64,000 bases of DNA from DP-36 sp036004365 (GTDB lineage: Bacteria > Desulfobacterota > Binatia > UBA9968), in NCBI GenBank assembly GCA_036004365.1, contig DASYRN010000045.1:24134-88133 (forward strand), in the 5' to 3' direction. Within the stretch, counting starts at the first letter, position 1. Each line of letters starts with the position of its first letter. The position numbers and the translations under genes are program-made. This document shows positions 7,935 through 15,139 of the stretch, one piece after another. Under the pieces are notes generated by a model. It ran no database searches. It was not told where the DNA came from and worked only from the letters and a program-made list of their open reading frames with translations.

Positions 7935-8249
7935 CTACCAGCGGTCGCGCCTGCCACCTCCACCGCCACCCCTTCTATCCCCACCGAACCCTGACCGCTT
8001 CTCCTGAGGCCGCGCCTCATTGACAGTGAGATTGCGCCCGTCGAACTCGGTTCCGTTCAGAGCCTGGATCGCTTTCTGGGCCTCCGCGCCGGAGCTCATC
8101 TCGACAAAACCAAAGCCCTTGGACCGGCCGGTGAATTTGTCGGTGATCACCCGGGCGGATTCGACGGTGCCGTGCGCCGAGAATAGTTCCTCGAGCTGCT
8201 TGTCGGTGGTCGCGTAGGACAATCCACCTACGTAGACTTTATTCGTCAT
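7935..8249 (-). CDS. RRM-type RNA-binding protein (glycine-rich tail)
   Basis: 104 residues from ATG 8249, chosen because AAGGAGGAG lies just upstream. A single RNA-recognition motif is obvious: RNP2 KVYVGGLSY near the N-terminus and RNP1 RSKGFGFVEM near residue 45. An Arg/Gly-rich tail (FGGDRRGGGGGGRRDRW) follows. Bacterial proteins of this type bind single-stranded RNA and are often cold-induced. A terminator hairpin follows the gene. Confidence 0.9.
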   Translation of the reverse strand: MTNKVYVGGLSYATTDKQLEELFSAHGTVESARVITDKFTGRSKGFGFVEMSSGAEAQKAIQALNGTEFDGRNLTVNEARPQEKRSGFGGDRRGGGGGGRRDRW

Positions 8250-8810
8250 GTTCTCCTCCTTTAGAAAAATGTTAGTGTCTTTCACCCTGGAATCTGATTA
8301 CCGCGGGAGCAGAACATGGGGTTGGAACCCAGCGCTGGCCGGATTATCCTCCAAGGTAATACTTCGCAAGGAAAGACTCCCCCCGAGCCTTAAACTTTTA
8401 TCTGTCTCACTTTCAGAAGGCCCCATACTGAAGTGACTTTAGCTTGTCTTGTTTGCCCTCTCGGTGCAACGGAGCCGGGCGCGTCCTTTATCGTGCAGAC
8501 GACGGCTCGACACGAGCCCAAGTCACTATCATTCTAGGGTCGTCCGACGCAAGAGGTAGGCGGCGCGCAAGAAAACGTTGGAACAGAATGCGCAAAGAGG
8601 CCAAGAGCTTTTTGAGCGATATAAAGGGGTGTAGGAAGCCTCCGATAGTGCCTATTAATGTCGTGTTAATGGAAGGGGAGGTTGGGTCCTCCAGGAACCA
8701 AGCATGCTTTATGAAACGCGATCGTATCCTTTCGATGGTGGTCTCTGGGTCCGACCAGCACCTAAGGCGCATCGACTCCGGAAGAATTATTTTAACCAAC
8801 CGGCGACCGT

Positions 8811-8824
8811 TTGAGAATTCTCAA
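8811..8824. repeat. TTGAGAATTCTCAA palindrome (copy 1)
   Basis: A perfect 14-bp palindrome centred on GAATTC in the context CCGTTTGAGAATTCTCAAGA. The same palindrome occurs at 12129 and 19657, with shorter or diverged forms at 4798, 14180 and 35463. Confidence 0.7.
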
Positions 8825-9080
8825 GAAGGTCAAAATGAACAAACGCGTCAAAGATGACGTTTTTGCAATTGCGAGAGTACGAAAATGTGGTTTGAAGCCT
8901 GTCTAGCGGATCTTCTTTTATAAACGCAGTGGATGTCTGTCAAGTAGGAAAAAGGAAAAAAGGGGAGGATTTCCGAAATATCCAAAAAGCCGCGATCGTG
9001 GTCGTGAAATGTGATCAGGCAGCAGGCCGCGTTGGCGGAATAGCAAGGCAACCGATTTAATCGAGGTTTAAAAAAAAAGC

Positions 9081-9108
9081 TTGACAGCCCGCGCGACCGC
9101 GATATACC
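9081..9108 (+). promoter_or_regulatory. sigma-70-type promoter of the XRE gene
   Basis: TTGACA (9081-9086), a 16-bp spacer and TATACC (9103-9108). Transcription would start about 9115, one or two bases before ATG 9117, so the message may be leaderless. Confidence 0.6.
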
Positions 9109-9116
9109 TAGGTCCC

Positions 9117-9404
9117 ATGACCGGCATGGAACTCATAAAGCTCAGAAAGCGACTGTCTATGACGCAAACCAGTCTCGCCCGCGCCGTCGGAATGAAGAGA
9201 AAATCGGTCATTCTCATGGAGCGGGGAGAGGAGCCCATCTTAAGGACCACCGAGCTGTCGGTGAGGCTGCTGCTGCTGAAGAAGCAAGCTGCGAGGTTCG
9301 TATTGCGGATAAAAGGGAGAAGACGCTATAGGCCCCGGCCGCGGCAAAACGGAGCTTCACTGTCAGAAATCTTGTCGCATCTTTCTACAGATAGACGGGA
9401 ATAA
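9117..9404 (+). CDS. XRE-family helix-turn-helix regulator
   Basis: 95 residues from ATG 9117 (ATG 9126 possible). The HTH lies in GMELIKLRKRLSMTQTSLAR followed by AVGMKRKSVILMERGEEPI, the classic Cro/C1 layout with RxLxMTQ. The C-terminus is very basic (KGRRRYRPRPRQ). There is no toxin partner beside it. The promoter abuts the start codon, so initiation may be leaderless. The target is unknown; autoregulation is likely for the family. Confidence 0.75.
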   Translation: MTGMELIKLRKRLSMTQTSLARAVGMKRKSVILMERGEEPILRTTELSVRLLLLKKQAARFVLRIKGRRRYRPRPRQNGASLSEILSHLSTDRRE

Positions 9405-9411
9405 TCCTGAC

Positions 9412-9448
9412 TGGCTTGAGGAGAAAAAAAAGAGACAGGCCATTTTTT
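9412..9448 (+). terminator. possible intrinsic terminator
   Basis: TGGCTTG (9412-9418) can pair imperfectly with CAGGCCA (9436-9442) across an A-rich loop, and TTTTTT follows at once. It lies just after the XRE gene. The long loop and one mismatch make it tentative. Confidence 0.35.
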
Positions 9449-9492
9449 CGTTGAAAACGGAAAGCTGACAACGGAAAAAGCTGCCAGCGTTT

Positions 9493-9732
9493 TCATTCCT
9501 TTCGGGCCTTTTCTCCACTTTCCCGTATTCTCTTACCGGCCTCTTTCATTGCCTCGCCGGCTTTTTCCATCGCTTGACCCGTTTGTTCCTTGGCCTTCTC
9601 CATTGCTTGATCGACAGCCTTGCCCGTTTTTTCCATAGCACCTTTATCGTCTTCGGATTTTGAGCAGGAGCCCAAGGCAAGCGCAGACAGTCCGACGAGC
9701 AATGCCAGGCACACGTTTTTGATCAGCTTCAT
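9493..9732 (-). CDS. small lipoprotein with Ala/Lys/Glu helical repeats
   Basis: 79 residues from ATG 9732; GAGGAGGG lies about ten bases upstream. The signal ends in a lipobox (ALALGSC). The mature part is a run of near-11-residue repeats such as EKTGKAVDQAMEKAKEQTGQ and AMEKAGEAMKEAGK, an amphipathic helix recalling LEA-like or YtxH-like small lipoproteins. It is probably anchored to the outer membrane; the function is unknown. Confidence 0.7.
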   Translation of the reverse strand: MKLIKNVCLALLVGLSALALGSCSKSEDDKGAMEKTGKAVDQAMEKAKEQTGQAMEKAGEAMKEAGKRIRESGEKARKE

Positions 9733-9887
9733 TTGTCGGTTACCCTCCTCGTCCAAGTCTTAGTCTAATCCCTATAATAAAAACTCTTGGCACACAAGAA
9801 AGGTTTCTTGACAATCTGGAAGGTTGCGGAATGGGTTGGTTCTCTTAATGTCACAGGGGTTAAAATCCCGTCGGGATGCCACTGGCA

Positions 9888-10419
9888 TCAGTCGGATGCC
9901 TTTGGTTTCGGCGGCCCCGGATATCGGGTAGCAGCCTGGTTTGAAAAGCCATCTAATGCGGCGAGTTGACGCGCGAGGTCGAAGATGGTGTTCTCGATGG
10001 CCATCCTGGAGGCCTCAATCTCATCGAGCGTTGATCGCGCTATCCCTACCGCTTCCACGAGCTTTACTCCCTCGGGCCGCCTTGCCAGTATCGTGAGACG
10101 GTAATCGGCCTGGAAAACGCGCCAGTTGAGATAGACGCTTCGCACCTCAGCCTGTAGGTCTGAGGACATATACCGGATCGAAACGGGAGCAGCGGGATCG
10201 TCCTCCAGGACGTAGAAAAGCGCCCGGCCGACGTGGTACTCCCCCCACTTAACTCCGGAGTATCGACACTTCCCACAGCTCGGCGAGAGCCGGATCGACC
10301 TGCACCTTTACCCTTCGCTCTGGCGGAAGCTGGTAGCGCTGGTCGAAGAGGACCGTTTGGCCTCAGGCGCCAAGCCCGAGCGAAAGGAAAAACAAAGTGA
10401 AAAGGGAGGTCTTGCTCAT
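9888..10419 (-). pseudogene. decayed secreted protein gene (stop plus frameshift)
   Basis: From ATG 10419 a signal peptide MSKTSLFTLFFLSLGLGA is read, then an in-frame TGA. The same frame continues with GQTVLFDQRYQLPPERRVKV and VDPALAELWEVSI before TAA. One frame over, it resumes as GVKWGEYHVGRALFYVLEDD and runs into the open frame ending at 9888 (helical, LVEAVGIARSTLDEIEASRM). The pieces form one plausible secreted protein broken twice. Sequencing error is possible. The family is not recognised. Confidence 0.6.
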
Positions 10420-10472
10420 GAGACGATCTGCAATTTCTTAGCATCTCTCCTAAAAGAGTAAAAGCCCCCGCA

Positions 10473-10500
10473 AGATAAAGGATGAAGGATAAGGGAAAGA
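10473..10500. repeat. GATAAAGGATGAAGGATAAGGG run
   Basis: Copy of the degenerate GGATGAA/GGATAAA string between the decayed gene and the M48 peptidase gene. Confidence 0.5.
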
Positions 10501-10594
10501 TGCTCATAAGACAGCGGACTTTCGGGGCCGTTCAAAGAATTTTGCTGGTGGCCACATCGAAGCTGTGCTATGTTGGTATGAAATTTTGAGAGCG

Positions 10595-11296
10595 ATGCGA
10601 AAGACAGGTTTTGCTGCGCGAGATTTTCTCTTCTCGTGCCGATTGATTGTTTTCTGCTTATTTTCTCTATCTTGCTCTATACCCCCGAAGATTCCCACAG
10701 TTGCCGATGAGCGGCTCGAGGCCATGGTTAGAAATGAGGCCTCCGAGATCATAGAAGTGACCCCGGATAAAGAGGAGCTTTCTCGGTATCAGATTTTTCT
10801 GTCAGCCTTTCCCCGGAAGGATATATTAGGAGTGAGTGTCGGGAACCGTCGTATTTATATCAGTTATGAGCTGGTACAACTCGCGTTCAACAGTCCCCGC
10901 TATCGTTGGCTGCTGAGGCAGACCTTGGCCCACGAGATTGCGCATGAAATAGCGGGGCATGCGAAAGATAGGCGAGTTGTCTCCTACAGTCCTTTTACGT
11001 TCGGCCGCGGCGTGACAGGCGGAGATATCGGCCTTCCGTCGAGCGTGCGATTCCATCATTATTCGGCGGAAAAAGAACTGGAGGCGGATTTAAACGGAAT
11101 GAAGTACTGGAGAAAGCTTCAGTGGGACTGCCGGATCTGGGTGCGCATCTTGAGGCAATATTTTCAGATCAACTACACGGGCGATATTTTTCATCCGACA
11201 GACGAGCGCCTAAGACAAGCATTGAGCGTGTGCCTTCCAGAGTCAGATCCGGAGCGGATCGCTATAGAGAAGAGACTCGAGGCAGTGAGGAGGTAG
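10595..11296 (+). CDS. M48-like zinc metallopeptidase, membrane-attached
   Basis: 233 residues from ATG 10595. A hydrophobic N-terminus (LIVFCLFSLSC) serves as signal or anchor; the cysteine does not fit a strict lipobox. HEIAHE (near residue 117) is the HExxH zinc site and EKELEADLNGMKYW supplies the third ligand Glu about 50 residues later, as in M48 peptidases. The catalytic part is compact, without the TPR seen in BepA. It probably acts in envelope protein quality control; the substrate is unknown. Confidence 0.75.
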   Translation: MRKTGFAARDFLFSCRLIVFCLFSLSCSIPPKIPTVADERLEAMVRNEASEIIEVTPDKEELSRYQIFLSAFPRKDILGVSVGNRRIYISYELVQLAFNSPRYRWLLRQTLAHEIAHEIAGHAKDRRVVSYSPFTFGRGVTGGDIGLPSSVRFHHYSAEKELEADLNGMKYWRKLQWDCRIWVRILRQYFQINYTGDIFHPTDERLRQALSVCLPESDPERIAIEKRLEAVRR

Positions 11297-11362
11297 GCAG
11301 GCCGATCTAAGAAAGGTACAAAGGCCCGTGCTCGTGATCGTGAAACGTCATCGTGACTAAAG

Positions 11363-11389
11363 ACAAGGATGAAGTATAAGGGATGGAAG
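11363..11389. repeat. GGATGAAGTATAAGGGATGG run with CGTG-rich flanks
   Basis: Heptad-like string flanked by CGTGCTCGTGATCGTG (11326-11341) and GACGTGATCGCGACTCGTG (11405-11423), i.e. two intergenic repeat modules side by side. Confidence 0.45.
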
Positions 11390-11455
11390 CAGAAAAAGAA
11401 GTGGACGTGATCGCGACTCGTGTGCGTGGAAACTTAGCAGACGCCTTGTGTGAGA

Positions 11456-11851
11456 TTATTGCTCTAAATCGGAAGCTCTCACCCAGCCGACAGCACCCGT
11501 CGAACTCTTAACCATATACCACAGTCCGCTGCTACCAGCCGCCTTAGCCATTACTGTAAGCGTGTCTCCTCGCTCCAGTTTAGCGACGAGCGGTGAATAC
11601 TCGTCCTGGCGGGCGTAGAGATGGACCTCGCTCTGCTTGACCGCGAGGAGAGCGGAGACCGGCGCCTGTGATCCTGCCGGAGCGTTGACGGAGTGTCTGT
11701 TTGCAGCAGGACTCCTCGTGTTTACCCCACGGCGGCTCTCCTTTAGAGCTCCGGTTTGTTTTCCGTATTCGAAGATGGCTTGAGCATCGCTTCTCTCGGC
11801 CATAACCATGAAGAGCATGGGCACCCAAACCACGGCTAGCACGTGCTTCAT
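11456..11851 (-). CDS. secreted SH3-domain protein
   Basis: 131 residues. The signal peptide MKHVLAVVWVPMLFMVMAERSDAQA precedes a low-complexity linker. A bacterial SH3 (SH3b) domain follows at about 70-130: LAVKQSEVHLYARQDEYSPL, ERGDTLTVMAKAAGSSGLWY and GAVGWVRASDLEQ. Such domains bind peptidoglycan or partner proteins in the envelope. GGGAGG precedes the ATG closely; a TATAAT lies only about 15 bases upstream, so the leader is very short. No enzyme domain is attached. Confidence 0.75.
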   Translation of the reverse strand: MKHVLAVVWVPMLFMVMAERSDAQAIFEYGKQTGALKESRRGVNTRSPAANRHSVNAPAGSQAPVSALLAVKQSEVHLYARQDEYSPLVAKLERGDTLTVMAKAAGSSGLWYMVKSSTGAVGWVRASDLEQ

Positions 11852-11910
11852 AGCCTCCCAATTATAGTCGCGAGAGAAGGTCGCCGCAATTCAGTGAGCG
11901 GCACGGACAA

Positions 11911-11950
11911 GAGATGAGGGATGAATGATAAAAGATAACGGATGAAGGAT
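11911..11950. repeat. GATGAGGGATGAATGATAAAAG run
   Basis: Longest GGATGAA-type run in the window, about five to six degenerate units with the last reading GGATGAAGGATCGAAG. Confidence 0.5.
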
Positions 11951-12128
11951 CGAAGCGGAAAGAGGAAAAGAGAAAGAGAAAAAAGACCTGATCGGATTCG
12001 TGCTCGTCATCGTAAAGGAACAGCCTTGACACGTTTTCGGCCTTCGAATAGGTTAGTTTTGGCCAAGTCGTTGATCCTCAAGAGACGTGCACGTGTTCGA
12101 GATTCGTGTTCGTGTAAACTTGCACGTT

Positions 12129-12142
12129 TTGAGAATTCTCAA
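12129..12142. repeat. TTGAGAATTCTCAA palindrome (copy 2)
   Basis: Here the symmetry extends to TTTGAGAATTCTCAAA (12128-12143). It sits between CGTG-rich strings in the long spacer before the nuclease gene. Confidence 0.7.
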
Positions 12143-12373
12143 AGCTTCGAAAAGCGCCACGATCGTCTTCGTGGAACGTGATCGTGAACAAGAACTGATG
12201 CTGTTATCACTTTTACGATTGCGCAAGTGCGCAAATGAGAAAATGTCCCAAGGCGCGAGCCTTGAGGTATGAGGACAAAAGGTGAGGATGATTCAGGAGG
12301 AACGATAGCGGAACAAGGGAAAACGGCGGGGAGAAGAGGCTGGAGAGACCGGATAATTTTTTCTACGAGGAAG

Positions 12374-13189
12374 ATGGCGGCAACAAACCGCACCCGGAGA
12401 ATTAAGGGAGTGGTTCGGGTCTGCGGGCTGTTCTTCCTGTACGATCTACTTGCTGTTTCCCCCGGTTTTTCCTGGCATGACAAAGGCCATCGCGTTGTGG
12501 CGATCATCGCCCAGGCGAATCTCACCCCGGAGGCCAAAAAACGGATTCAGGAGATAGTACCTTCAGGCACCACTCTCGCCGACGCAGCCGTCTGGCCGGA
12601 CTACGAAGGGAGAAAAGTGGGAGATTTGGATCCGCTCCACTACGTCAGTATTTCCGACGGCGCCAACGGCTACGATCAAGCGCGTGACTGTCCGGAGAAA
12701 AACTGTATGGTTGAAGCACTCAAGTGGTTTTCATCGAACATCGCCGACGAGAATGCCCCGACCGTCATGAGACGAATCGCTCTGCGGTATGTCGCGCATC
12801 TGGTCGGTGACCTGCACCAGCCGCTGCATGCGGGCAGGGCAACGGATCGAGGCGGCACGGATATCACGGTGACGTATAGAAGACAGACGACCAACCTGCA
12901 CTTCTTTTGGGATAAAGACTTAGTGGAGATGGAAGAAGGAAACGCAGAGGAGGTAGCTGAGCGGCTTGGGGCGAGCCTTACTGAAGAGGAACGTCTTAAA
13001 TGGCGGGCGGGCGACCCGAAACAATGGACTGATGAGTCGCTCGTGCTTGCAAGATCCTATGCGTACCCTATAGGGGGATCCTTTGAGCTTTCTGACGACT
13101 ACGTAGAAAGGGCCCGACCGATTGTGCGAGTAAGGCTTGTTCAGGCTGGGATAAGATTAGCATGGTTGCTGAACATGGCTTTCAAATAG
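12374..13189 (+). CDS. S1/P1-type nuclease, secreted
   Basis: 271 residues from ATG 12374; an open frame reaches 12269 but the signal peptide begins here. Cleavage before WHDKGHRVVA would expose the N-terminal Trp that binds zinc in S1/P1 nucleases. Other zinc-ligand motifs are present in order: LADAAVWPD, LHYVSI, VAHLVGDLHQPLHAG and NLHFFWDKDLVE. The family cuts single-stranded nucleic acid and releases 3'-phosphate, probably in the periplasm or outside for phosphate or nucleoside supply. A DUF2845 gene follows seven bases later. Confidence 0.9.
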   Translation: MAATNRTRRIKGVVRVCGLFFLYDLLAVSPGFSWHDKGHRVVAIIAQANLTPEAKKRIQEIVPSGTTLADAAVWPDYEGRKVGDLDPLHYVSISDGANGYDQARDCPEKNCMVEALKWFSSNIADENAPTVMRRIALRYVAHLVGDLHQPLHAGRATDRGGTDITVTYRRQTTNLHFFWDKDLVEMEEGNAEEVAERLGASLTEEERLKWRAGDPKQWTDESLVLARSYAYPIGGSFELSDDYVERARPIVRVRLVQAGIRLAWLLNMAFK

Positions 13190-13196
13190 GATTGTT

Positions 13197-13574
13197 ATGA
13201 AACCGCACCTTGTGTCAGGGCTAGGGCTCTTGCTAGGGGTTCTTGCCGCAAAGAGCGCACCCGCCGCGATGTATTGCGGCGACACACTGATAGACAAAGG
13301 GATGACGAAGCTGGACGTCATCTCAAAGTGTGGCCAGCCTGATTTACGGGAAGTGACCTCGCTAGTTTTCCAGGTAAGGGAGGTCTGGCACTATAACTGC
13401 GGCGAGGGCAGGCTGAACAGGAGCCTTGTCTTTGAGGGCGAGACGCTTGTATCGGTCCAGGAAAGCAAAGTTACGGCAGCGGCCCGGAGAAGTGCAAATA
13501 AAACGGAACTAATAGCAAGGAAGCACGAGGCAGCGATACGCTTCATTCCCGGCCGGGATCGAGCTCAATGCTGA
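13197..13574 (+). CDS. DUF2845 domain secreted protein
   Basis: 125 residues. The signal peptide ends at SAPAA. The core MYCGDTLIDKGMTKLDVISK followed by CGQPDLRE is the DUF2845 signature, with paired cysteines and a second W-HYNCG. It is likely periplasmic; the function is unknown. It starts seven bases after the nuclease gene and is probably co-transcribed. Its last 32 bases overlap the convergent lipoprotein gene, and its C-terminal tail beyond residue about 100 looks like added sequence. Confidence 0.75.
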   Translation: MKPHLVSGLGLLLGVLAAKSAPAAMYCGDTLIDKGMTKLDVISKCGQPDLREVTSLVFQVREVWHYNCGEGRLNRSLVFEGETLVSVQESKVTAAARRSANKTELIARKHEAAIRFIPGRDRAQC

Positions 13575-13824
13575 TGAGCTCGTAGCGTTCCGAAGAATAC
13601 TCTCCCCGTTGTCTCAGGCTTTCTCGACGTTGGCGGTCGAGCACGGCGTGGTCCTGGTGTATCCGCTGCTGTTGTTCGTCCTGCCTCTGTTCTCGAACCT
13701 GGAGAAGTTCACCGACGGGAGCACCAGCCCCTCGCTCAAGGCTACTACAACCGATAGGAGTCATTAGAAGAGTTACCGCAATCAACTCTATAGAGAGGTT
13801 CTTCGCGTAACCAAACCGAATCAT
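13543..13824 (-). CDS. small lipoprotein, Gln/Arg-rich
   Basis: 93 residues. The signal with lipobox (MTPIGCSS) is followed by a Gln/Arg-rich coiled stretch (REQRQDEQQQRIHQDHAVLD). GAGGAGGAGG lies immediately upstream, a strong ribosome-binding site that supports reality despite a 32-bp tail-to-tail overlap with the DUF2845 gene. The family is not recognised. Confidence 0.6.
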   Translation of the reverse strand: MIRFGYAKNLSIELIAVTLLMTPIGCSSLERGAGAPVGELLQVREQRQDEQQQRIHQDHAVLDRQRRESLRQRGEYSSERYELISIELDPGRE

Positions 13825-14255
13825 AATCCTCCTCCTCGAGATTTTGGTGCAAGGGCTTTTGCCCGAGACAGCTGACGCGATGCAAGCGATATACCAAGGG
13901 CCAGAATAATTAAACCGTGGATTGTTAAAGGGATTGGAAGTTCGGCTCTTCTGACACGGTCCCTAATTGTTATGGAAAGGCCTAAATTGTACCGTCAAGT
14001 AACTTGATCGTTGTCTAAGAGGAATGGGATCCTCGTCTTGATCTTGGATTCTTGAGCCAGGTCACCCGGTCTGCCATGTGTATCTTGGCGATCCAAGAAA
14101 GGGACGAGGCAAGAGGTGATAGGCGATAGTTTTTAGTCGCTCTCGCAACTATTGTATATTATAACATGGCTCTCGCGTTTTGAGAATTCAAAAATGTAAA
14201 AACGAGTTAATGATGGAATCTTGCCCTATACGATTGTAACATTGGATAGGACCGA
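13825..14255. other. 431-bp spacer, no gene seen
   Basis: No credible coding frame or terminator. Near its end, CGTTTTGAGAATTCAAAAATG (14176-14196) contains a shortened form of the 14-bp palindrome. Confidence 0.45.
14180..14191. repeat. shortened palindrome TTGAGAATTCAA
   Basis: Diverged member of the TTGAGAATTCTCAA family, two bases shorter in the right arm, in an AT-rich context TTTTGAGAATTCAAAA. Confidence 0.5.
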
Positions 14256-14396
14256 ATTGCCGGCTTGATGACTTCCTATGGATACGCGAATATTCTCCAC
14301 GCCGGTTTCTGCGCCTTGGAGCTTCTTGAATGGGAAGTCGATCAGGTTTTGGGCGTTGGGCCTTTCACGTCCGCCGAATTGCGCGCCGATCGTTAG
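14256..14396 (+). pseudogene. 3' remnant of a YCII-domain gene
   Basis: The frame ending at TAG 14394 reads GFCALELLEWEVDQVLGVGP then FTSAELRADR. This is nearly identical to the last 31 residues of the intact YCII protein at 19312-19620 (GFCAFELFEWEVHQVLGVGP, FTSAELRAHR). Upstream of that the similarity fades (IAGLMTSYGYANILHA against IAGSDPYTKA) and no start exists. It is a truncated duplicate, probably non-functional. Confidence 0.7.
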
Positions 14397-14444
14397 CAGT
14401 TGGAGATTCACATCTTCGGCGGAAGATTTGAGAAGGAGGTATCC

Positions 14445-14534
14445 ATGTTGGCCATTCTTCCCCCGCTGATAATGATTCTTCTCGTAGCTCTTATTTTCTA
14501 TCTTGCCTGGTGGGACGCTAACAGACGTAAGTAG
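14445..14534 (+). CDS. 29-aa single-pass membrane peptide
   Basis: AGAAGGAGGT seven bases before the ATG is an excellent ribosome-binding site. The product is almost all membrane segment (LAILPPLIMILLVALIFYLA) with a C-terminal WWDANRRK giving a positive-inside tail. It lies just after the YCII remnant. Small membrane peptides often regulate larger membrane proteins; the partner is unknown. Confidence 0.55.
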   Translation: MLAILPPLIMILLVALIFYLAWWDANRRK

Positions 14535-14658
14535 AAGTAAAAAGGCGTTGGGACAGCCATTGTGCGTCGGGCAATTCAATCGGAGCTAACGTTGAGGACG
14601 CAAAGCAGCACAAAGTGGCCGAGTTTATCACCGAAGGTAAGACAAGAAAGGAGAATCT

Positions 14659-15108
14659 ATGCCGAGAGTGACTTCGTTGGGTCATGTAGGCCTTTACGTG
14701 GGCGACATTGAGCGTTCCAAGGCATTTTATCGGGATATCCTTGGCCTGAAGGTGAGCGACGAGAGTCCCAACAGGGGCGCAGTATTCATGACGGCCAAAG
14801 ACCGGCTGGAAGAGCACCACGAGCTCCTGCTCATGCCGGGCCGAGAGGATGGCAAAGTCGTCCAGCAAGTTTCTTTCCGCTGTGCCAGCCTCGCCGATAT
14901 CAAAGACTTTTACCGAGTTTTTTTGCAGAACAAAATCCCCATCAACCGCATCGTAAGCCACGGCAATGCTATAGGGATCTATTTTCAAGATCCCGACGGA
15001 AACCAGATCGAAGTTTACTGGCCCACCGGCATCGACTGGCCCCAGCCCTTTGGGAAGCCGGTCGACCTGGCCGTAACCGACGAGGAGATCCTTGCGCAGC
15101 TGACGTAG
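14659..15108 (+). CDS. VOC-superfamily protein (glyoxalase/dioxygenase fold)
   Basis: 149 residues. Two beta-alpha-beta-beta-beta halves are visible: LGHVGLYVGDIERSKAFYRD at the N-terminus and VSFRCASLADIKDFYRVFLQ in the middle. H9, the HHELLL histidine and the Glu in GNQIEVYW fit the metal-ligand pattern of extradiol dioxygenases or glyoxalases. The FQDPDGNQIEVYWP ending is typical of catechol-2,3-dioxygenase-like proteins. AAGGAG precedes the ATG. The substrate is unknown. Confidence 0.8.
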   Translation: MPRVTSLGHVGLYVGDIERSKAFYRDILGLKVSDESPNRGAVFMTAKDRLEEHHELLLMPGREDGKVVQQVSFRCASLADIKDFYRVFLQNKIPINRIVSHGNAIGIYFQDPDGNQIEVYWPTGIDWPQPFGKPVDLAVTDEEILAQLT

Positions 15109-15139
15109 CCTGTAAGGCGGGCCTTAAAAAGTAAAAGCA

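Larger units (their letters stand above)
8250..9116. other. 867-bp spacer without a supported gene
   Basis: Open frames at 8444-8857 (+) and 8488-8799 (-) overlap each other, lack ribosome-binding sites and look non-coding. The stretch contains a GGCTCG-ACA-CGAGCC hairpin (8504-8518, no T-tract), the TTGAGAATTCTCAA palindrome at 8811, a CGTGGTCGTG string near 8994 and, at its end, the promoter of the XRE gene. Confidence 0.5.
11852..12373. other. 522-bp spacer made of intergenic repeat modules
   Basis: No supported gene. It holds the densest collection of recurrent modules in the window: GGATGAA-type strings (11911-11950), CGTGCTCGTCATCG (11999-12012), CGTGTTCGAGATTCGTGTTC (12090-12109), the TTGAGAATTCTCAA palindrome (12129) and CGTGGAACGTGATCGTGAAC (12172-12191). 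A weak TTGACA/TAGGTT pair sits at 12026-12054. Confidence 0.5.

Noticed and set aside
8321..8335. GGTTGGAACCC, resembling a tRNA T-loop
   Set aside because: No acceptor, D or anticodon stem can be folded around it. No tRNA was found in the window.
8444..8857. 137-codon plus and 103-codon minus frames in the same place
   Set aside because: Mutually overlapping, no ribosome-binding site, includes a repeat palindrome inside the plus frame.
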